A DNA stretch of 64,000 nt from Rheum nobile (GCA_027886185.1 WOAB01000568.1:8192501-8256500); one strand, 5' to 3'. Shown: positions 1 to 11,984, counted from the first letter of the stretch. The notes: generated by a model from the letters alone, not told the origin. A program made the numbers and translations.

Positions 1-2455
1 GAATGAAAGAAGGTGATGAATGGAAGACTGCCTTCAAAACCAAGTATGGTTTGTATGAATGGTTAGTCATGCCATTTGGGCTAACAAATGCGCCTAGCAC
101 TTCTATGAGGCTAATGAAACATGTTCTTAGGGCTTTCTTAGGCAAGTTTGTGGTTGTATATTTTGATGATATCCTTGTTTATAGCCATAACTTGCAAGAT
201 CATGCTAAACACTTGAGATTGGTACTTGAAGTCCTTAGGAAAGAAAAGCTTTATGCAAACTTCAAGAAATGTCACTTTTGCTCGGATCATGTGGTTTTTC
301 TTGGATTTGTAGTGAGCAAGGAAGGACTCAAGGTGGACCAAAAGAAGATCAAGGCCATACAAGAGTGGCCGGTGCCCGTGAGCATGACTCAAGTTAGGAG
401 CTTCTTGGGCCTCGCCGGTTTCTACCGCCAGTTTGTGAAAGATTTCAGCTCAATTGCCACGCCTCTTACGGAATTGACAAAGAAGAATGTCCCTTTCCAA
501 TGGGGGCCCAAGCAAGAGGAGGCGTTTGACACACTTAAGGCCAAGCTCACGCATGCTCCTCTCCTAGTGCTACCGGATTTTTCAAGTACATTTGAGATTG
601 AATGTGACGCTTCGGGAGTGGGGCTCGGAGGCGTGCTCATGCAAGGAGGAAGGCCCATTGCCTACTTTAGTGAGAAATTGAATGAAGCTGAGCTCAAGTA
701 TCCCACCTATGACAAAGAGCTTCTCGCTTTGGTAAGATGCCTCAAGGTATGGCAACACTACCTCTTCCCTAAAGAATTTGTGATTCATTCTGACCATGAG
801 GCATTGAAATACCTCAAGGGTCAACATAAGTTGATGAAGCGCCATGGAAAATGGGTTGAATTCATTGAGTCTTTCCCTTATGTGATCAAAAACAAGAAGG
901 GAAAGGACAATGTTGTGGCGGACGCTTTGTCTCGGAGGTATGCCCTCATCACTTCTATGGATGCTAGAATGTTGGGCTTTGCTTTCATTAAGGAACTATA
1001 TGTCTTGGACGAGGATTTCAAAGACATATTTGAGGCATGTAGTTCTTTGGGAAGCAAAGACCAATATTATTTGCACGAAGGATACCTTATGAGGAAAGAT
1101 AGATTGTGCATACCTAGTGGTTCAACTAGGAAATTGCTTGTGCAAGAAGCACATGGAGGTGGCCTCATGGGTCATTTCGGCGTTGCTAAGACGTTGCAAG
1201 CCTTGAAGGAACATTTCTTCTGGCCGCATATGCTTAGGGACGTCGAACGTTGTGTGCTTCGGGTGCCACTTGTGTTCAAGCTAAGTCCAAATTGAACCCT
1301 CATGGTTTGTACATGCCTTTGCCCATTCCCCAACAACCTTGGGAAGATCTATCCATGGACTTTGTTTTGGGTCTTCCTAGGACCAAAAGGGGAAAGGATT
1401 CTATATTTGTAGTTGTGGATCGGTTCAGCAAAATGGCACACTTCATTGCGTGTCACAAAACCGATGATGCAACTAATGTGGCTAATCTCTTCTTTGACTT
1501 TGTGGTTCGCTTGCATGGGATTCCAAAGTCCATAGTGTCGGATAGGGACGTCAAGTTCCTTAGTCACTTTTGGAAAACCTTGTGGGCCAAGTTGGGTACC
1601 AAGCTTCTCTACTCAACCACTTGCCACCCCCAAACTGATGGGCAAACGGAAGTGGTTAATAGGACGCTTGGCACCTTACTTCGTGTTGTGCTTAAGACTA
1701 ACCTCCGCAGGTGGGAAGAGTGCCTCCCTTTCATAGAGTTTGCCTACAACCGCTCCACACATTCCGCCACCAAGAAGTCTCCTTTTGAAGTGGCCTATGG
1801 TAAGAACCCTACTACTCCCTTAGATCTTGTTGCTCACCCCATTGTTGCTTCTCTTAGCAAAGAAGGCCAGGAACTAGCGGAGTATGTCAAAAGGATGCAT
1901 GAAGAAACTCGGAGGCAGCTGGAGAAGCGCATGGCCCAATATGAGAAGCAAGCAAACAAAGGCCGCAAGGAGTTGATTTTCGAGCCCGGTGACTTGGTGT
2001 GGGTGTACCTCCGTAAGGAAAGGTTTCCCCTACAACGAAACTCCAAGTTGAAGCCTAGGGCGGAAGGACCATTCCAAGTGCTCGAGCGGATTAACAACAA
2101 TGCATACAAGATAGAATTGCCGCCCACCTATGGAGTACATGACACCTTCAATGTGTCGGATTTGAAGCCCTACTTGGCGCAAGATGAGGAGGACACCCTA
2201 GCTGAAGATTCGTGGTCGAATCCTCTCCAAGAGGGGGAGGATGATGTGAATCCCTCACATCTTGAACCAAGCATGGAAGCCAAGCCATTGTCAACTCAAG
2301 ATCCAACACCAAAACGCATCACTCGTTCTAAGGCCAAGGAACTACAACAACTTCTCGACTTGGGCCTCCTCTCCACACAACTTGGGGCCGAGCATGACAA
2401 AGGCCCATTTGTCATCTTGAAGGCCGAAGGAAGCCAGCCCAAACCAAGCCCATGA
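1..2455 (+). pseudogene. Chromovirus (CRM-like Ty3/gypsy) pol, 5'-incomplete, frameshifted
   Basis: Reverse transcriptase, RNase H and integrase of a gypsy element; the 5' part lies off the left edge. The first frame (3-1295) shows the RT active site YFDDILVYS near residue 55, RNase H with CDASGVGLGG, YDKELLAL, HSDHEAL and VADALSRR, then the start of the H2C2 zinc finger (HGGGLMGHFG). Near position 1250 the frame changes, and the finger cysteines and integrase core continue at 1250-2455. The catalytic triad is intact: MDFVLGLP, SDRDVKF, QTEVVNRT. The C-terminus (GDLVWVYLRKERFP, then GVHDTFNVSDLKPYL) resembles CRM-type chromoviruses and I see no classical chromodomain after it. The single frameshift disables it as read, though it could be a sequencing error. 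Lineage is from memory of the motifs. Confidence 0.9.
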
Positions 2456-2672
2456 AGAAGCAATTTCAGCCATGGAAATGGTGTGAATGCCGTGTGGAAA
2501 TTTGAAGAGTTATGCATTTGGTGCATTCACCTAGTTGTCTTAAACACTTGCTTTCTTTTTGCATTTAATCTTAATCTTTCCCTATGCATCTAGTTCATGC
2601 ATTCCAACCCTTGATATCCCTCTTGGGTGGAGAGTTGGCTTTAATTGCCTTGCTTTTGCTTTCGGTTTTGGC

Positions 2673-2680
2673 TATATAAA
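2673..2680 (+). promoter_or_regulatory. TATA box of putative chromovirus LTR
   Basis: TATATAAA lies about 220 bp after the pol stop and is followed by GCC and an A/T-rich leader, as expected at a U3/R boundary. Confidence 0.45.
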
Positions 2681-2871
2681 GCCTTGTAATCCTTGATGTA
2701 AAACTCAACTTTTGATCAATCCAATTCACTCCTTTGAGAGCATTTGATCCAGAAGTTCACCCTTGGTTCATGATTCATATTGAACCCTTATCTATCCCTC
2801 TTCAACCTTGGTGAGTCATATCCTTGGTTGATCCCCACGGTTCTCTCTTGGTGGTGCGTCATATCCACCTA

Positions 2872-3185
2872 GGGCAGCCGATATCCTCCACCACCACCAC
2901 GCCTCACTCCAGCCACCACCACCACTCAGTAACACCCCCATTGGGCCCTCCAAAGCCACCATCTCCTCCGCAGAAAGAACCGCCCTCAAGAAGGCCGCCT
3001 TCCTTCTTGCCACTTGCTCCCTTTGGCGACACCTTCCGCTAGGGCAAGCCAATTCTCCCACCACCGTCACAACCTGCTCCGACCACCACCACCACTCTCT
3101 TCCACTCCCATTGTGCCAACATGTTGCCCCAGAACCGCCGCAGAAGTCGCCGCCCTCAAGGAGAACGCCGGTCCACTTCTTCACC
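2872..3185 (+). repeat. Diverged tandem duplication, two copies of about 140-170 bp
   Basis: Copy 1 (about 2872-3010) and copy 2 (about 3044-3185) share the same order of blocks: GGCA-GCC start, CCACCACC tract, CTCCCATTG/CCCCCATTG, CCGCAGAA, CCGCCCTCAAG. Divergence is high, so the duplication is old. Confidence 0.55.
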
Positions 3186-3332
3186 TTCTCCGGTTGTCGT
3201 TGCCTCCAAATTGTGGATCAAACCTTGCACCGCTCCCAATCCGATCAAGGGTCTATCATGTCCCCTCTAACGTATAGCTCCCCAAGATGGAATGGGGATG
3301 GACCCCAGTGATAGATGTGGAGTAGAACGACC

Positions 3333-4225
3333 TCACTCAGCTTCATCAACAGACTCAGCCTCGACGTACAAATGATCCCACTTTTGGGCATTTGGTGGAG
3401 ACACAATGTCCCCCAAGGGGTTCTTCTCAAGAAACTCATGATCAAACAACAACTACCTTATAACTCCTTTGTGGCCCATATCCTTGAACTCCTCTAGTTC
3501 AGCCTTGGTCTTTGATTTGGCCGCTTGATGACGCTGGCTTTTGCGAACTAGAGCAGTCCACCTTGGCCCTTTTGGACTGGCGCTCAGACACCTGCTCCGA
3601 TTCATCCTAGAGCTCACCGGTATAGCCTTTTCAATTTGAGACTGGGTCATGCGTTTGGAGGGACCAGTCATTTTGATACGGTCGGAGAACTTGAGATTAG
3701 GCGCCAGTGATGCGTCAACCTCCTCCTTAACCAACTCTTTCTCTAGATTGCGCACAACACCTTTGTTCTTGGCCGTGGTAGCGGCATGAGTCTCTGCCTC
3801 TGTCAACGCCGCCACTGTGGCATCGCCGAGACACTCCTATGTCTTAGTGTATGACTGGGTAGGCTGGGTGGGAGAGGATTGGACTTCCTCCTTTTCATTG
3901 GAGGAGACGACAATAGGTGATGTGGGGAAGGGTTAGGGTTGGATAGAAAGTGAGTTACAGATGGGGATTTGGGGGCAGAGTAAGGAACCATGGCGAGGGT
4001 AACAGTTGGGGGAGAGGATGGTGGTATGGCAATTTTGGAGGCGGTGGAGGATGGTAGAGGGTTCAAAGTGTCTTGTGGGGTGATGGTTAGTATGGCTTAA
4101 GAGAGGGCGGCGATGATGGTGGGGTGGGTTCCCATCGCAGTGAGTTTGTGAATGAGGGTTTGGGGGCTTTCGGTACCGTCAATGCAGACGTTGGAGTTGG
4201 AGGTCGGAGCTTGGAAAAGATGGAG
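3333..4225 (-). pseudogene. SIRE-like copia env-like ORF, copy A (decayed)
   Basis: This is the left copy of the ORF that lies downstream of copia pol. It aligns with copy B (5771-6481) throughout, with the same blocks NLEKEL-KEEV-ASLAP, KIMTGPSK or its equivalent, and SQIEKAIPVSS. It needs frame changes and crosses at least one stop; beyond that stop the reading DHEFLEKNPLGDIV continues to a stop at 3333-3335. Compared with copy B it has lost a 6-bp segment that contained the start codon. The family role is unknown: SIRE elements carry an env-like ORF in this position, but no signal peptide or membrane segment is visible here. Confidence 0.6.
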
Positions 4226-4288
4226 ATGAGAGTAAGAGACAGGGAAAGCAATTGAGAGGCGGTGAAGAACGTACCTTGCACAGATCAA

Positions 4289-4294
4289 TTTATA
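4289..4294 (-). promoter_or_regulatory. TATA box upstream of env-like ORF, copy A
   Basis: Minus-strand TATAAA in a CCCCTCTTTATAAA context, about 70-75 bp before the lost start codon. It is followed by AAG|GTACGT, a good 5' splice-site match, and a pyrimidine tract ending in CCAAG before the coding region. The arrangement is conserved in copy B. Confidence 0.4.
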
Positions 4295-5038
4295 AAGAGG
4301 GGATAGAATCTTTTCAGTTACCAAAGATAACAATTCAATATCTCTTCTTTTCTTCTCTTTCCAAAGATCACGGCCAAAATATAATTTTCCAAATCAAATC
4401 TTATAGAAGATTACGTCTACATTCATCAAAGCCCGCAAATCTTTTCTACAAATCAAATCCATCTGTCGCCATCACATCAACCCGAAATATCCCTTTCTTT
4501 TTCCAAGAGAATGGCATGTCATAATGACAAACCGAACCTGTCGAGTCCCATCGAACAGACCACACAAGCTACGATCCGACTTCTCGGCTTACCGAAAAAC
4601 TAGAAGGGTATGATGTGGGGGTAACGTTACTAGAGAGGGTAGAAAGAACACCACACACAAATTTCACGAATATATTTAATAATTTTTAATCATGAAGAGA
4701 GACTCCCAAATATGGATGATAAAAAACGTTCATAGGGAGCTTCAAACATGATAGGCTAGGGTAAGTTGTAGAGTCAACAATCATTTGGGCTTATAATGAG
4801 GGATCAATGCATCAAGTTGACTTTCTGGGCTAAAAATAATTTTGTTCCAAGTACTATTATGTAGACATAGATGAACAAGTAAGTTAATTTGCAAATCAGA
4901 GTTGTGCATGCATGCACTTCAAACACATCATCAACATAATAAGTTGGGGAAAAGTTACAAGTTTAGAACAAACACTTACGGTAATGAAATAATGCAAGTG
5001 ATTTCAACCAGTCATTGAGGGAACAAAATAGGTAGACG
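4295..5038 (-). other. Non-coding spacer between RNase H and env-like ORF, copy A
   Basis: A/T-rich, no coding potential. It aligns with 6583-7327, including the blocks ACGATCCGACTTCTCGGCTT and TGATAGG-TAGGGTAAGTT, which shows it belongs to the duplicated copia unit. No LTR was recognised in it. Confidence 0.5.
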
Positions 5039-5770
5039 TTAGTTAAGAGAGATCATACTGAGTTCCATACGAAACTGCTTGAAGGGTTGTCTGTTGAGTG
5101 CCTTGGTGAAAATATCAGCAATTTGATCATTGGTTCCACAGAAGTTCAAGGACACCAACCCTTTCTCCACACAATCATGCAAGAAGTGGAGTCTTATCTC
5201 AATATGCTTGGTGCATGACTGTTGCACATGATTCTTGGAAATATTTATATCACTAGTATTGTCACAAAAGATGGAAACATAGCCAAGAAGAATATCATAG
5301 TCATTGTGTTGTTGCTTAAGCCATAGGAGTTGAGTACAACAAGTTACGGTGGCTGTGTATTCTGCTTCTACTGTAGACAAGGCAACTGAGTTTTGCTTCT
5401 TTGACCCCCAAGAAACCAAGCATGGTCCATGAAATTGATCCATTCCAGATGTAGATTTTCTATCCACTTTGTTCCCTGTGAAGTTGGCATATGTGTATCC
5501 TACCAAATCAAAGTTGCATTCCCTTGGATACCACAGAAAAATATCATATGTTCCTTTCAAGTATCTCATTATCCTTTAAACTGCTTAGAGGTGTGTTTCC
5601 ATAGGATCAACTTGAAATCTAGTACAAAAACACACACTATACATAATGTCAGGTCTACTAGTAGTAAGATAGAGAAGTGAATCTATGATTCATCGATAGA
5701 ATGTTGGGTCAACTCCTTTTTCATGTTCATCATTTCCCATTGGATTGTTTGGAGATATGGGAGTGGACAA
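5039..5770 (-). pseudogene. Ty1/copia (SIRE-like) RT tail and RNase H, copy A
   Basis: On the minus strand the sequence starts at LYLTTSRPDIMYSV, the end of copia reverse transcriptase, passes two stops (HL*AV*RIM), and enters RNase H: MRYLKGTYDIFLWYP, RKSTSGMDQF, SWGSKKQNSVALST-EAEY, FCDNTSDINISKN and ADIFTKAL. The order and motifs are those of the SIRE/Maximus lineage. EAEY carries the catalytic Glu and FCDNTS the third acidic residue, but the stops make it a relic. The right end fuses directly to the env-like ORF of copy B at about 5770, which is the duplication junction. Confidence 0.85.
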
Positions 5771-6481
5771 TGGTCTTGGATTTGGCCGCTTGACGGTGCT
5801 GGCTTTTGCGAAATGGAGCAGTGGCCACCTTGGCCCTTTTGGACTGGCGCTCAGACACATGCTCCGATTCATCCCAGAGCTCACCGGTATAGCCTTTTCA
5901 ATTTGAGACTGGGTCTTGTGTTTAGAGGGACCAATCATTTTGATACGGCCGGAGAACTTGAGACTAGGCGCCAGCGATGCCTCAACCTCCTCCTTATCCA
6001 ACTCTTTCTCCAGATTGCGCACAACACCTTTGATCTTGGTTGTGGAAGCAGCATGAGTCTATGCCTCTGTCGGTGCCGCCACTGTGGCATCGCCAAGACA
6101 CTCCTCTGTCTCAGTGTTTGACTGGGTAGGGTGGATGGGAGAGGATTGGACTTCCTCATTTTCATTGGAGGAGATGGCAATAGGTGTTGTGGGGGAGGGG
6201 TTAGGGTTGGATGGAACGTGAGTTTGAGATGGGGATTTTGGGGCGGAGTAAGGAACCATGGCGAGGGTAACAGTTGGGGGAGAGGATGGTGGTGTGTCAA
6301 TTTTGGAGGCGATGGAGGATGGTGGAGGGATCCAAGTGTCTTCTGGGGTGGTGGTGGTGGTTGGTGTGGCTTGAGAGAGGGCAGCGATGATGGTGGGGTG
6401 GGTTCCCATCGCAGTGAGTTTACGAATGAGGGTTTGGGGGCATTCGGTATCGTCAATGCAGACGTTGGAGTTGGAGGTCAT
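5771..6481 (-). pseudogene. SIRE-like copia env-like ORF, copy B
   Basis: The ORF starts at the ATG at 6481 (MTSNSNVCIDDTE) and is open for 140 codons to 6059; the reading then continues in other frames as NLEKELDKEEVEASLAPSLK and SQIEKAIPVSSGMNRS. The N-terminal part is Pro/Ser/Thr-rich (TTTTTPEDTWIPPPSS) and looks disordered; the later part is charged. The position downstream of RT/RNase H matches the env-like ORF of SIRE elements and of the element at 60039-61643, although I see no clear sequence match to the latter beyond composition. It is broken by at least one frameshift near 6060 and truncated by the duplication junction. Confidence 0.6.
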
Positions 6482-6576
6482 TTGTGGAGCTTGGAAAAGA
6501 AGGAGATGAGAGTAAGAGAGTAAGATACATAGAAAACAATTCAGAGGCGGTGAAGAACGTACCTTGCGCAGATCAC

Positions 6577-6582
6577 TTTATA
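6577..6582 (-). promoter_or_regulatory. TATA box upstream of env-like ORF, copy B
   Basis: Minus-strand TATAAA about 95 bp before the ATG at 6481. AAG|GTACGT (donor-like, near 6560) and CTTTTCCAAG (acceptor-like, near 6495) lie between them, so a short leader intron is possible. Conserved with copy A. Confidence 0.4.
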
Positions 6583-7327
6583 AAGAGGGGATATAATCTT
6601 TTTAGTTGCCAAAGATAACAATTCAATATCTCTTCTTTTCTTCTCTTTCCAAAGATCATAGCCAAAAGATAATTTTCCAAATCAAATCTTGTAGAAGATT
6701 ACGTCAACATTCATCAAAGCCCACAAATCGTTTCTCCAAATCAAATCCATATGCCGCCATCACATCAACCCTAAATACCACCTTCTTTTTCCAAGAGAAA
6801 GGCATGTCATAATGACAAACCAGACATGTCAAGTCCCATCAAACAGAACACACAAGCGACGATCCGACTTCTCGGCTTACCGAAAAAGTAGAAGGGTGTG
6901 ATGCGGGGGTAACGTTTCCGGAGAGGGTACAAAGAATATCACATACAAATTTTACGAATATATTTGATAATTTTTAATCATGAAGATAGACTCCCAGATA
7001 TGGATGATAAAAGGGGTTCATAGGGAGCTTCAAACATGATAGGATAGGGTAAGTTATAGATTCAACAATCATTTGGGCTTATAGTGAGGGATCAATGCAT
7101 CAAGTTGACTCTTCTGGGCTAAAAAGAATTTTGTTCTAAGTGTTATTATGTAGACATAGATGAACAAGTAAGTTAATATGCAAATCAGAGTTGTCCAGGC
7201 ATGCACTTCAAACACATCATCAACATAATGAGTTAGGGAAAGGTTGCAAGTTTAGAACAGACACTTTAGGTAGTGAAATAATGCAAGTGATTTCAACCAG
7301 TCATTGAGGGAACAAAACAAGTAGATG
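6583..7327 (-). other. Non-coding spacer, copy B
   Basis: A/T-rich counterpart of 4295-5038; no ORF or RNA gene seen. Confidence 0.5.
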
Positions 7328-8396
7328 TTAGTTAAGAGAGATCATACCGAGTTCCATACGAAACTGCTTGAAGGATTCTCTGTTGAGTTCCTTGGTAAAA
7401 ATATCAGCAATTTGATCATTGGTTCCACATAAGTTCGTGGACACCAACCCTTTCTCCACATAATCACGCAAGGAGTAGTGTCTTATCTGAATTCGCTTGG
7501 TGCGTGACTGCTGCACATGATTCTTGGAATTGTTTATAGCACTAGTATTGTCACAAAAGATGGGAGCAGAGCCAAGACGAATACCATAGTCATTGAGTTG
7601 TTGCTTAATCCATATGAGTTGAGTGTAACAAGTTACGTCGGCTATGTATTCTTCTTCTATTGTAGACAAGGCAACTGAGTTTTGCTTCTTTGACCCCCAA
7701 GAAACCAAGCATGGTCCATGAAATTGATCCATTCCAGATGTAGATTTTCTATCCACTTTGTTCCCTGTGAAGTCGACATCTGTATATCCTACCAAATCAA
7801 AGTTGCATTCCCTAGGATACCACAGACAAATATCATGTGTGCCTTTCAAGTATCTCAATATCCTCTAAACTGCTTTGAGGTGTGTTTCGTTAGGATCAGC
7901 TTGACATCTAGCACACAAACACACACTATTTATAATGCCAGGTCTACTACCATAAGATAGAAGAGCGAACCTATGATTCCTCGATAGAATGTTTGGTCAA
8001 CTCCTCTTTCGTGTTTATCATTTTCCATTGGATTGTTTGGAGATATGGGAGTGGAAAATGGTTTGGCGTCAGACATTCCAAACTTTTTGAAGCATTAACT
8101 GAGATGCTTTTGTTTATGAACCCTCGACCATGCTCGTTTCAAATTCATAAGCCATGAGAGTTGAGAATTTTTGAACCAGTTTGTCATATGTAGAGCCAAA
8201 TATGATGTCATCAACATAGACCTGCACAACCAGAGTATGATTTCCATCCTTTCGTAGAAACAAAGTCTTACTAACATTCCCATGTACATATCCATGTGAC
8301 AAGAGAAACTGTGATAGTCTATCATACCAAGCCCTGGGAGACTGCTTAAGACCATACAATGCCTTGTCAAGGATATAGACATGATCCGGTTGAAAA
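7328..8396 (-). pseudogene. Ty1/copia (SIRE-like) RT and RNase H, copy B
   Basis: Minus strand from 8396: LDKALYGLKQSPRAWYDRL, then the RT active site VYVDDIIFGS (near 8215) and KLVQKFSTLMAYEFE. A short stretch is missing near 8060-8095, then the frame continues through DQTFYR and a stop to RNase H (MRYLKGTHDICLWYP, RKSTSGMDQF, ALSTIEEEY, FCDNTSAINNSKN, ADIFTKEL). Relative to copy A the conserved EAEY is EEEY. The RT is cut off at 8396 exactly where the long gypsy LTR begins, so that LTR inserted into, or joined, this pol. Decayed. Confidence 0.85.
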
Positions 8397-11194
8397 TGTA
8401 ATAACCCTCATTTTTAGATAAGGGCATAAACGTAATTTTACTTTTAATAAAGGTGATGAATTTTTTGGTACATTATTCCTAGTGAGTAATTGAAACATAT
8501 ATTTTAATTCCATAAAAGTATGTTACTTTTTAAGTCATGGTGCACTTAAGAATTATCTTAATGATAATCTTATTAGTCATATAAATTTTAACCTAAAATA
8601 TTTAAATTAAAATTAACAATATGTTAATTAAGATTTAAATAAGGTTAAGTGATTAGATATGCAACTTAGGCTTGAATTAATTTAAAATAAACTTTCACTC
8701 TTCATAAATTTGGTTTAGAAAGCATATATATACTTCGGGTAAGTTTATATATAAGTTTGGGCAAATTTTATAATTTTTGAAAAGTGAAATAAGGGCATAT
8801 TTGCCACAACTTAGAAAGTTGAAGGAAAATGTGCAGTTTGGGCAAACATATGGGTTGGCCGTGAGCTTCTTCTTCCTCAAGCAGTTGTGTTTCCAAGCTC
8901 CATTGCCATGGAGTTTTGGCCCGGTTTTTCATCCCGGTTTCTACAATTGGCACATCGCTTTGAAGCTATACTTATCATAAACCAAATTATATCAAAATCG
9001 GGATTTATAACCTCTTAGATTGATAGAATTTTATCTTCTAAGTTAAACAGCCCGGTAACTCCAAAAGTTCGGTAAAATCTTAAATTTGATCTCATTTGAG
9101 ATCGGATTTGGCCGAAATTGGTGGGGTTGGAAAGCTATCTTCAAGGGATTCAAAACCCCTATAAATACCCCCTCACCCATTGAAGAAATTTACCCAATTT
9201 CAAGCCTTAGGTTTTCGCCAGTCCACAAAACGTTCGTGCACTTGTAGAAGGCATTTCTCCTTCAATTGGGCACCTCTAGTTACGCGTTAGGTACAAAATC
9301 TCTGTCTCGATGTCTAGTTTCCAGAGACACCAACCATCAAATGGAGTTTGGACGAGGGAGATACGAAGCAAACAACGAGAGGGTGTCTATAAGAACCAAC
9401 CGAACGAATTCAGTAATAGCTAATTCGTACCCCAATTCGGTTTTTGTCCAATTAATCATGATTATGTATGCTAATTGGGGTTAATTAGATACATATTGGG
9501 TTAATTTATTTTTATAAGTATTAAAATTAAATCAATTCTATTTCATGATATTATCTTAAATTGTAATTTGTTAAGAAACAACATTACAATTGGATAATAT
9601 GTTGGGTTATATGAGGTCATATATAAATTGAGTAATTTATTTATTTATTCTATGATTATTTAGAATATACGACTAATTGATTATTAGTATCGTATAGATA
9701 ATCGTTATGTTGAAAAGCCTTGAAATTCATTTATTTAAAGTTAAATAAACTCAATTAAAAATCTAGACTTGTATCCTTCAAATGTCGTTATTGAATAAAT
9801 TATCTAATCATAATTTATTTATGTTGTGTGACTTGGTTACATCTTGGAATAGCTTATGTAACAGAAATAAAGCAGGGAGCCAATTTGCTTTTCGAAAGCA
9901 GCCATCCCCATTACGCCGTTCAAGCTCTTCGTAATCCAAGGCAAGTGGTGGTTCGCTCTTGCAATTTATTCCATATTCGTCTTAATTGACAATGAATCGA
10001 TTGTGCTATTAAGTTGGAATAAATATTCTTAATTTTCGTTTGGGAACTTGTGTATTAAATGGGTGTGTAAATGAACCTTATTATTAGGTTGTATATTTAC
10101 TAGCAACGACCCTCATATATATATTATTATTGTAGGGTTCTAGATGAACTTTGGTATGAATTTGGTGTGGACTTATATTTTATTTAGCACGAGTATTCGT
10201 AGGAACGCTATTTACCTTGTGATGTTTAGTTATTTCTTTATAACTTGGAATTAGGATGATTATTGCCCTAATACATTTGGTCATGACCTACCCTTATTCG
10301 AATATAAGTGGTGGTGCACTCAGTGAGTGCCAATATTCGGGATTAGTCCCATTCTATATCTCATTGCGAGATCGGTTGTGGAATTAAAGCCTTAACGTTA
10401 ATGCACGTTTTGAAATTAAATAAGATAAGTGTCGTTTTGTACATAATTAATATACCATCGGGCAAGAAGCCGAGAAGTACAACGTGGAATCCGCCCGGAC
10501 TTTTGTTTAAAGTAAGTCCCATTTTCCAATCTGGATTCGCATTATGCGGTGAGGTTGGTCGAGGACCCAAATATTCAAGTAGTCATTTTTCAAACTGTAT
10601 ATGGTAAATATAATGTTTCCAAACAACATACATATTCCTATAAGACTCAATTCCTTTGAAGTCTTCTCTTGTCGCATACCTCTTTCTTTCATTTCAGTAG
10701 GAGTATATTAGTCATATATCGTTTATCGAGTTTTATTCGAGAAACAAGGATAGTGACTATATACAACTACAAGAACCACTTTGTTTGAGCCCATGTTTAG
10801 TCTTTAGACTAACCAACCTTTCTATTTCCTTGCATGGTTGGATGGTGTCATCCGTCCTATACGGCACATCAGGTAAAGCTTTTCAAGTTGAAGACACGAG
10901 AAGACGACGTTGAAGGCAGCTGTGTTTTCTTTTTGGTATTTTGACATTTGTTTTTGGACAAGGTTGAGAACTTGAGATCCTATTTTGGAGTTTTTTACTT
11001 ATTAAGTCTTTCGCTGATACTTTGATATACTAATAAGTTGACATCTTTAGGAACATCGTTTGTAAGACAATTTTGGATTTAAATATATTATTATTCGTAT
11101 TATTTTGTATTTGCGATCAATACTGTAAAGCCTTGGGTGATTTTGGATATGTGATCCGAGGTCACTGGCGGTAATATTTCTAAAGTAATTTAGG
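8397..11194 (+). mobile_element. Long gypsy LTR (about 2.8 kb), 3' end truncated
   Basis: It starts TGTAATAACCCTC and has the same block order as the solo LTRs at 37643-40095 and 55980-58264: AGGCAAGTGG-GGTTCGCTCTTGC, TAGCACGAGTATT, AAATAAGATAAGTG, TTCCAATCTGGATTCGC, GGAGTATA, AGTCTTT-GACTAACCAACC, GGTGTCATCCGT and GAGGTCACTGGCGGTAAT. The expected terminal GGGTGTTACA is missing; the LTR stops at TTTAGGGG and runs into an unrelated ORF. No target duplication is found, which fits a deletion at the right end. Unlike the other two it lacks GC-rich inverted repeats. Confidence 0.75.
9160..9167 (+). promoter_or_regulatory. TATA box of the long LTR
   Basis: TATAAATA in the context CCCCTATAAATACCCCCTC, about 760 bp into the LTR; the two related solo LTRs have a TATA-like box at a comparable place. 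Confidence 0.6.
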
Positions 11195-11984
11195 GGAAGC
11201 CACTGAGGAGGAAGATGATTCAGTTGAGGATCCTAACTATGTGAGCGAAGGAGAAGGGCAAGTGCAACATAAGCAGTCACCTCTCTCGGAAATCTCAGAG
11301 GAGGAGGAACCAATGGAGAATCATGACTACGATAGTGAGACACTGACGTTCTTGCCGTTGTCTCCAACTACATATGATACCAATGGGTTTCCCAATGCTG
11401 AATGGGAAGAGTATAACCCGACTACGCCTCCAGTTGATTTGGTGTCTTCTCCAGTCTATTCACTTCCTCAATCCTCGAGAAGTCTGACTACTCGAGAGAC
11501 GCTTGATGGGATGACCACCTCAAAAGCTATCTGTTTTATCGAGGAGACGATTGAACGGATAAGGAGGAGGGCTCAACCTTAGGAACATTACTTTTCCTCT
11601 GGCAGTATTGTGCCTCAACCGGTCTGAGTGAACATCCCACTGCTAGCTGAGCATATGAAGAGCTGGAAGGAGTCGCTGAACGACATGAAGGAAGTGGCTC
11701 TCAGACTCTAGTCGGCATACAAGAGTATGGTGGGATGTGTCCAGTCAGTGTTGCGAGACATAAAGCATGCTAGAAAGCTTTCAGTACAGTACTTGAGATC
11801 CTTAGAGATTCAAGCTGGATTTATGGACAAGTTTTGTCACCCACCAGTTCCATCTGAGAGGTCGAGTGTTCCGAAGTCTAAGGAATTAAAGAGACCCTCA
11901 GAAGAGTCGGGGGAAGAACCACCTTCGAAGAAGAAGATTGTGTCGGCTAAGGCATATAGGGCTCGACCTCGAGACCCTAAGTAG
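11195..11984 (+). pseudogene. Decayed acidic/basic ORF of unknown family (gag-like composition)
   Basis: A single frame runs from the LTR end to a stop at 11984 but is broken by three in-frame stops (after RRRAQP, after IVPQPV, after VALRL). The N-terminal part is very acidic (SEISEEEEPMENHD), the middle is helical, the C-terminal part is basic (PSKKKIVSAKAYRARPRDPK). I recognise no domain; acidic-to-basic layout next to an LTR would suit a gag-like or accessory ORF. Which element it belongs to is unclear. Confidence 0.4.

Larger units (their letters stand above)
2456..3332 (+). other. 3' UTR and probable 3' LTR region of the chromovirus, then CCA-rich repeat
   Basis: No ORF here looks real; the Trp/Gly-rich and Pro/His-rich frames are products of CCACCA-rich sequence. 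A TATA box with downstream leader-like sequence is what an LTR would show, but the partner LTR is outside the window, so the boundaries cannot be set. Confidence 0.5.
3505..8060 (-). repeat. Tandem duplication of a copia segment (two units of about 2.27 kb)
   Basis: Unit A (about 3505-5770) and unit B (about 5771-8060) contain the same order: env-like ORF, spacer, RNase H/RT tail. Offsets between matching points are 2267 to 2289 bp. Both start at GGTCTT(T/G)GATTTGGCCGCTT and end at TTTGGAGATATGGGAGTGGA. Confidence 0.8.

Noticed and set aside
1..2455. Classical chromodomain at the integrase C-terminus
   Set aside because: After the NVSDLKPYL block only acidic, low-complexity sequence follows; I cannot see the aromatic cage pattern.
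2816..3184. Trp/Gly-rich ORF on the minus strand
   Set aside because: It arises from CCACCA repeats read backwards; no domain and no start context.
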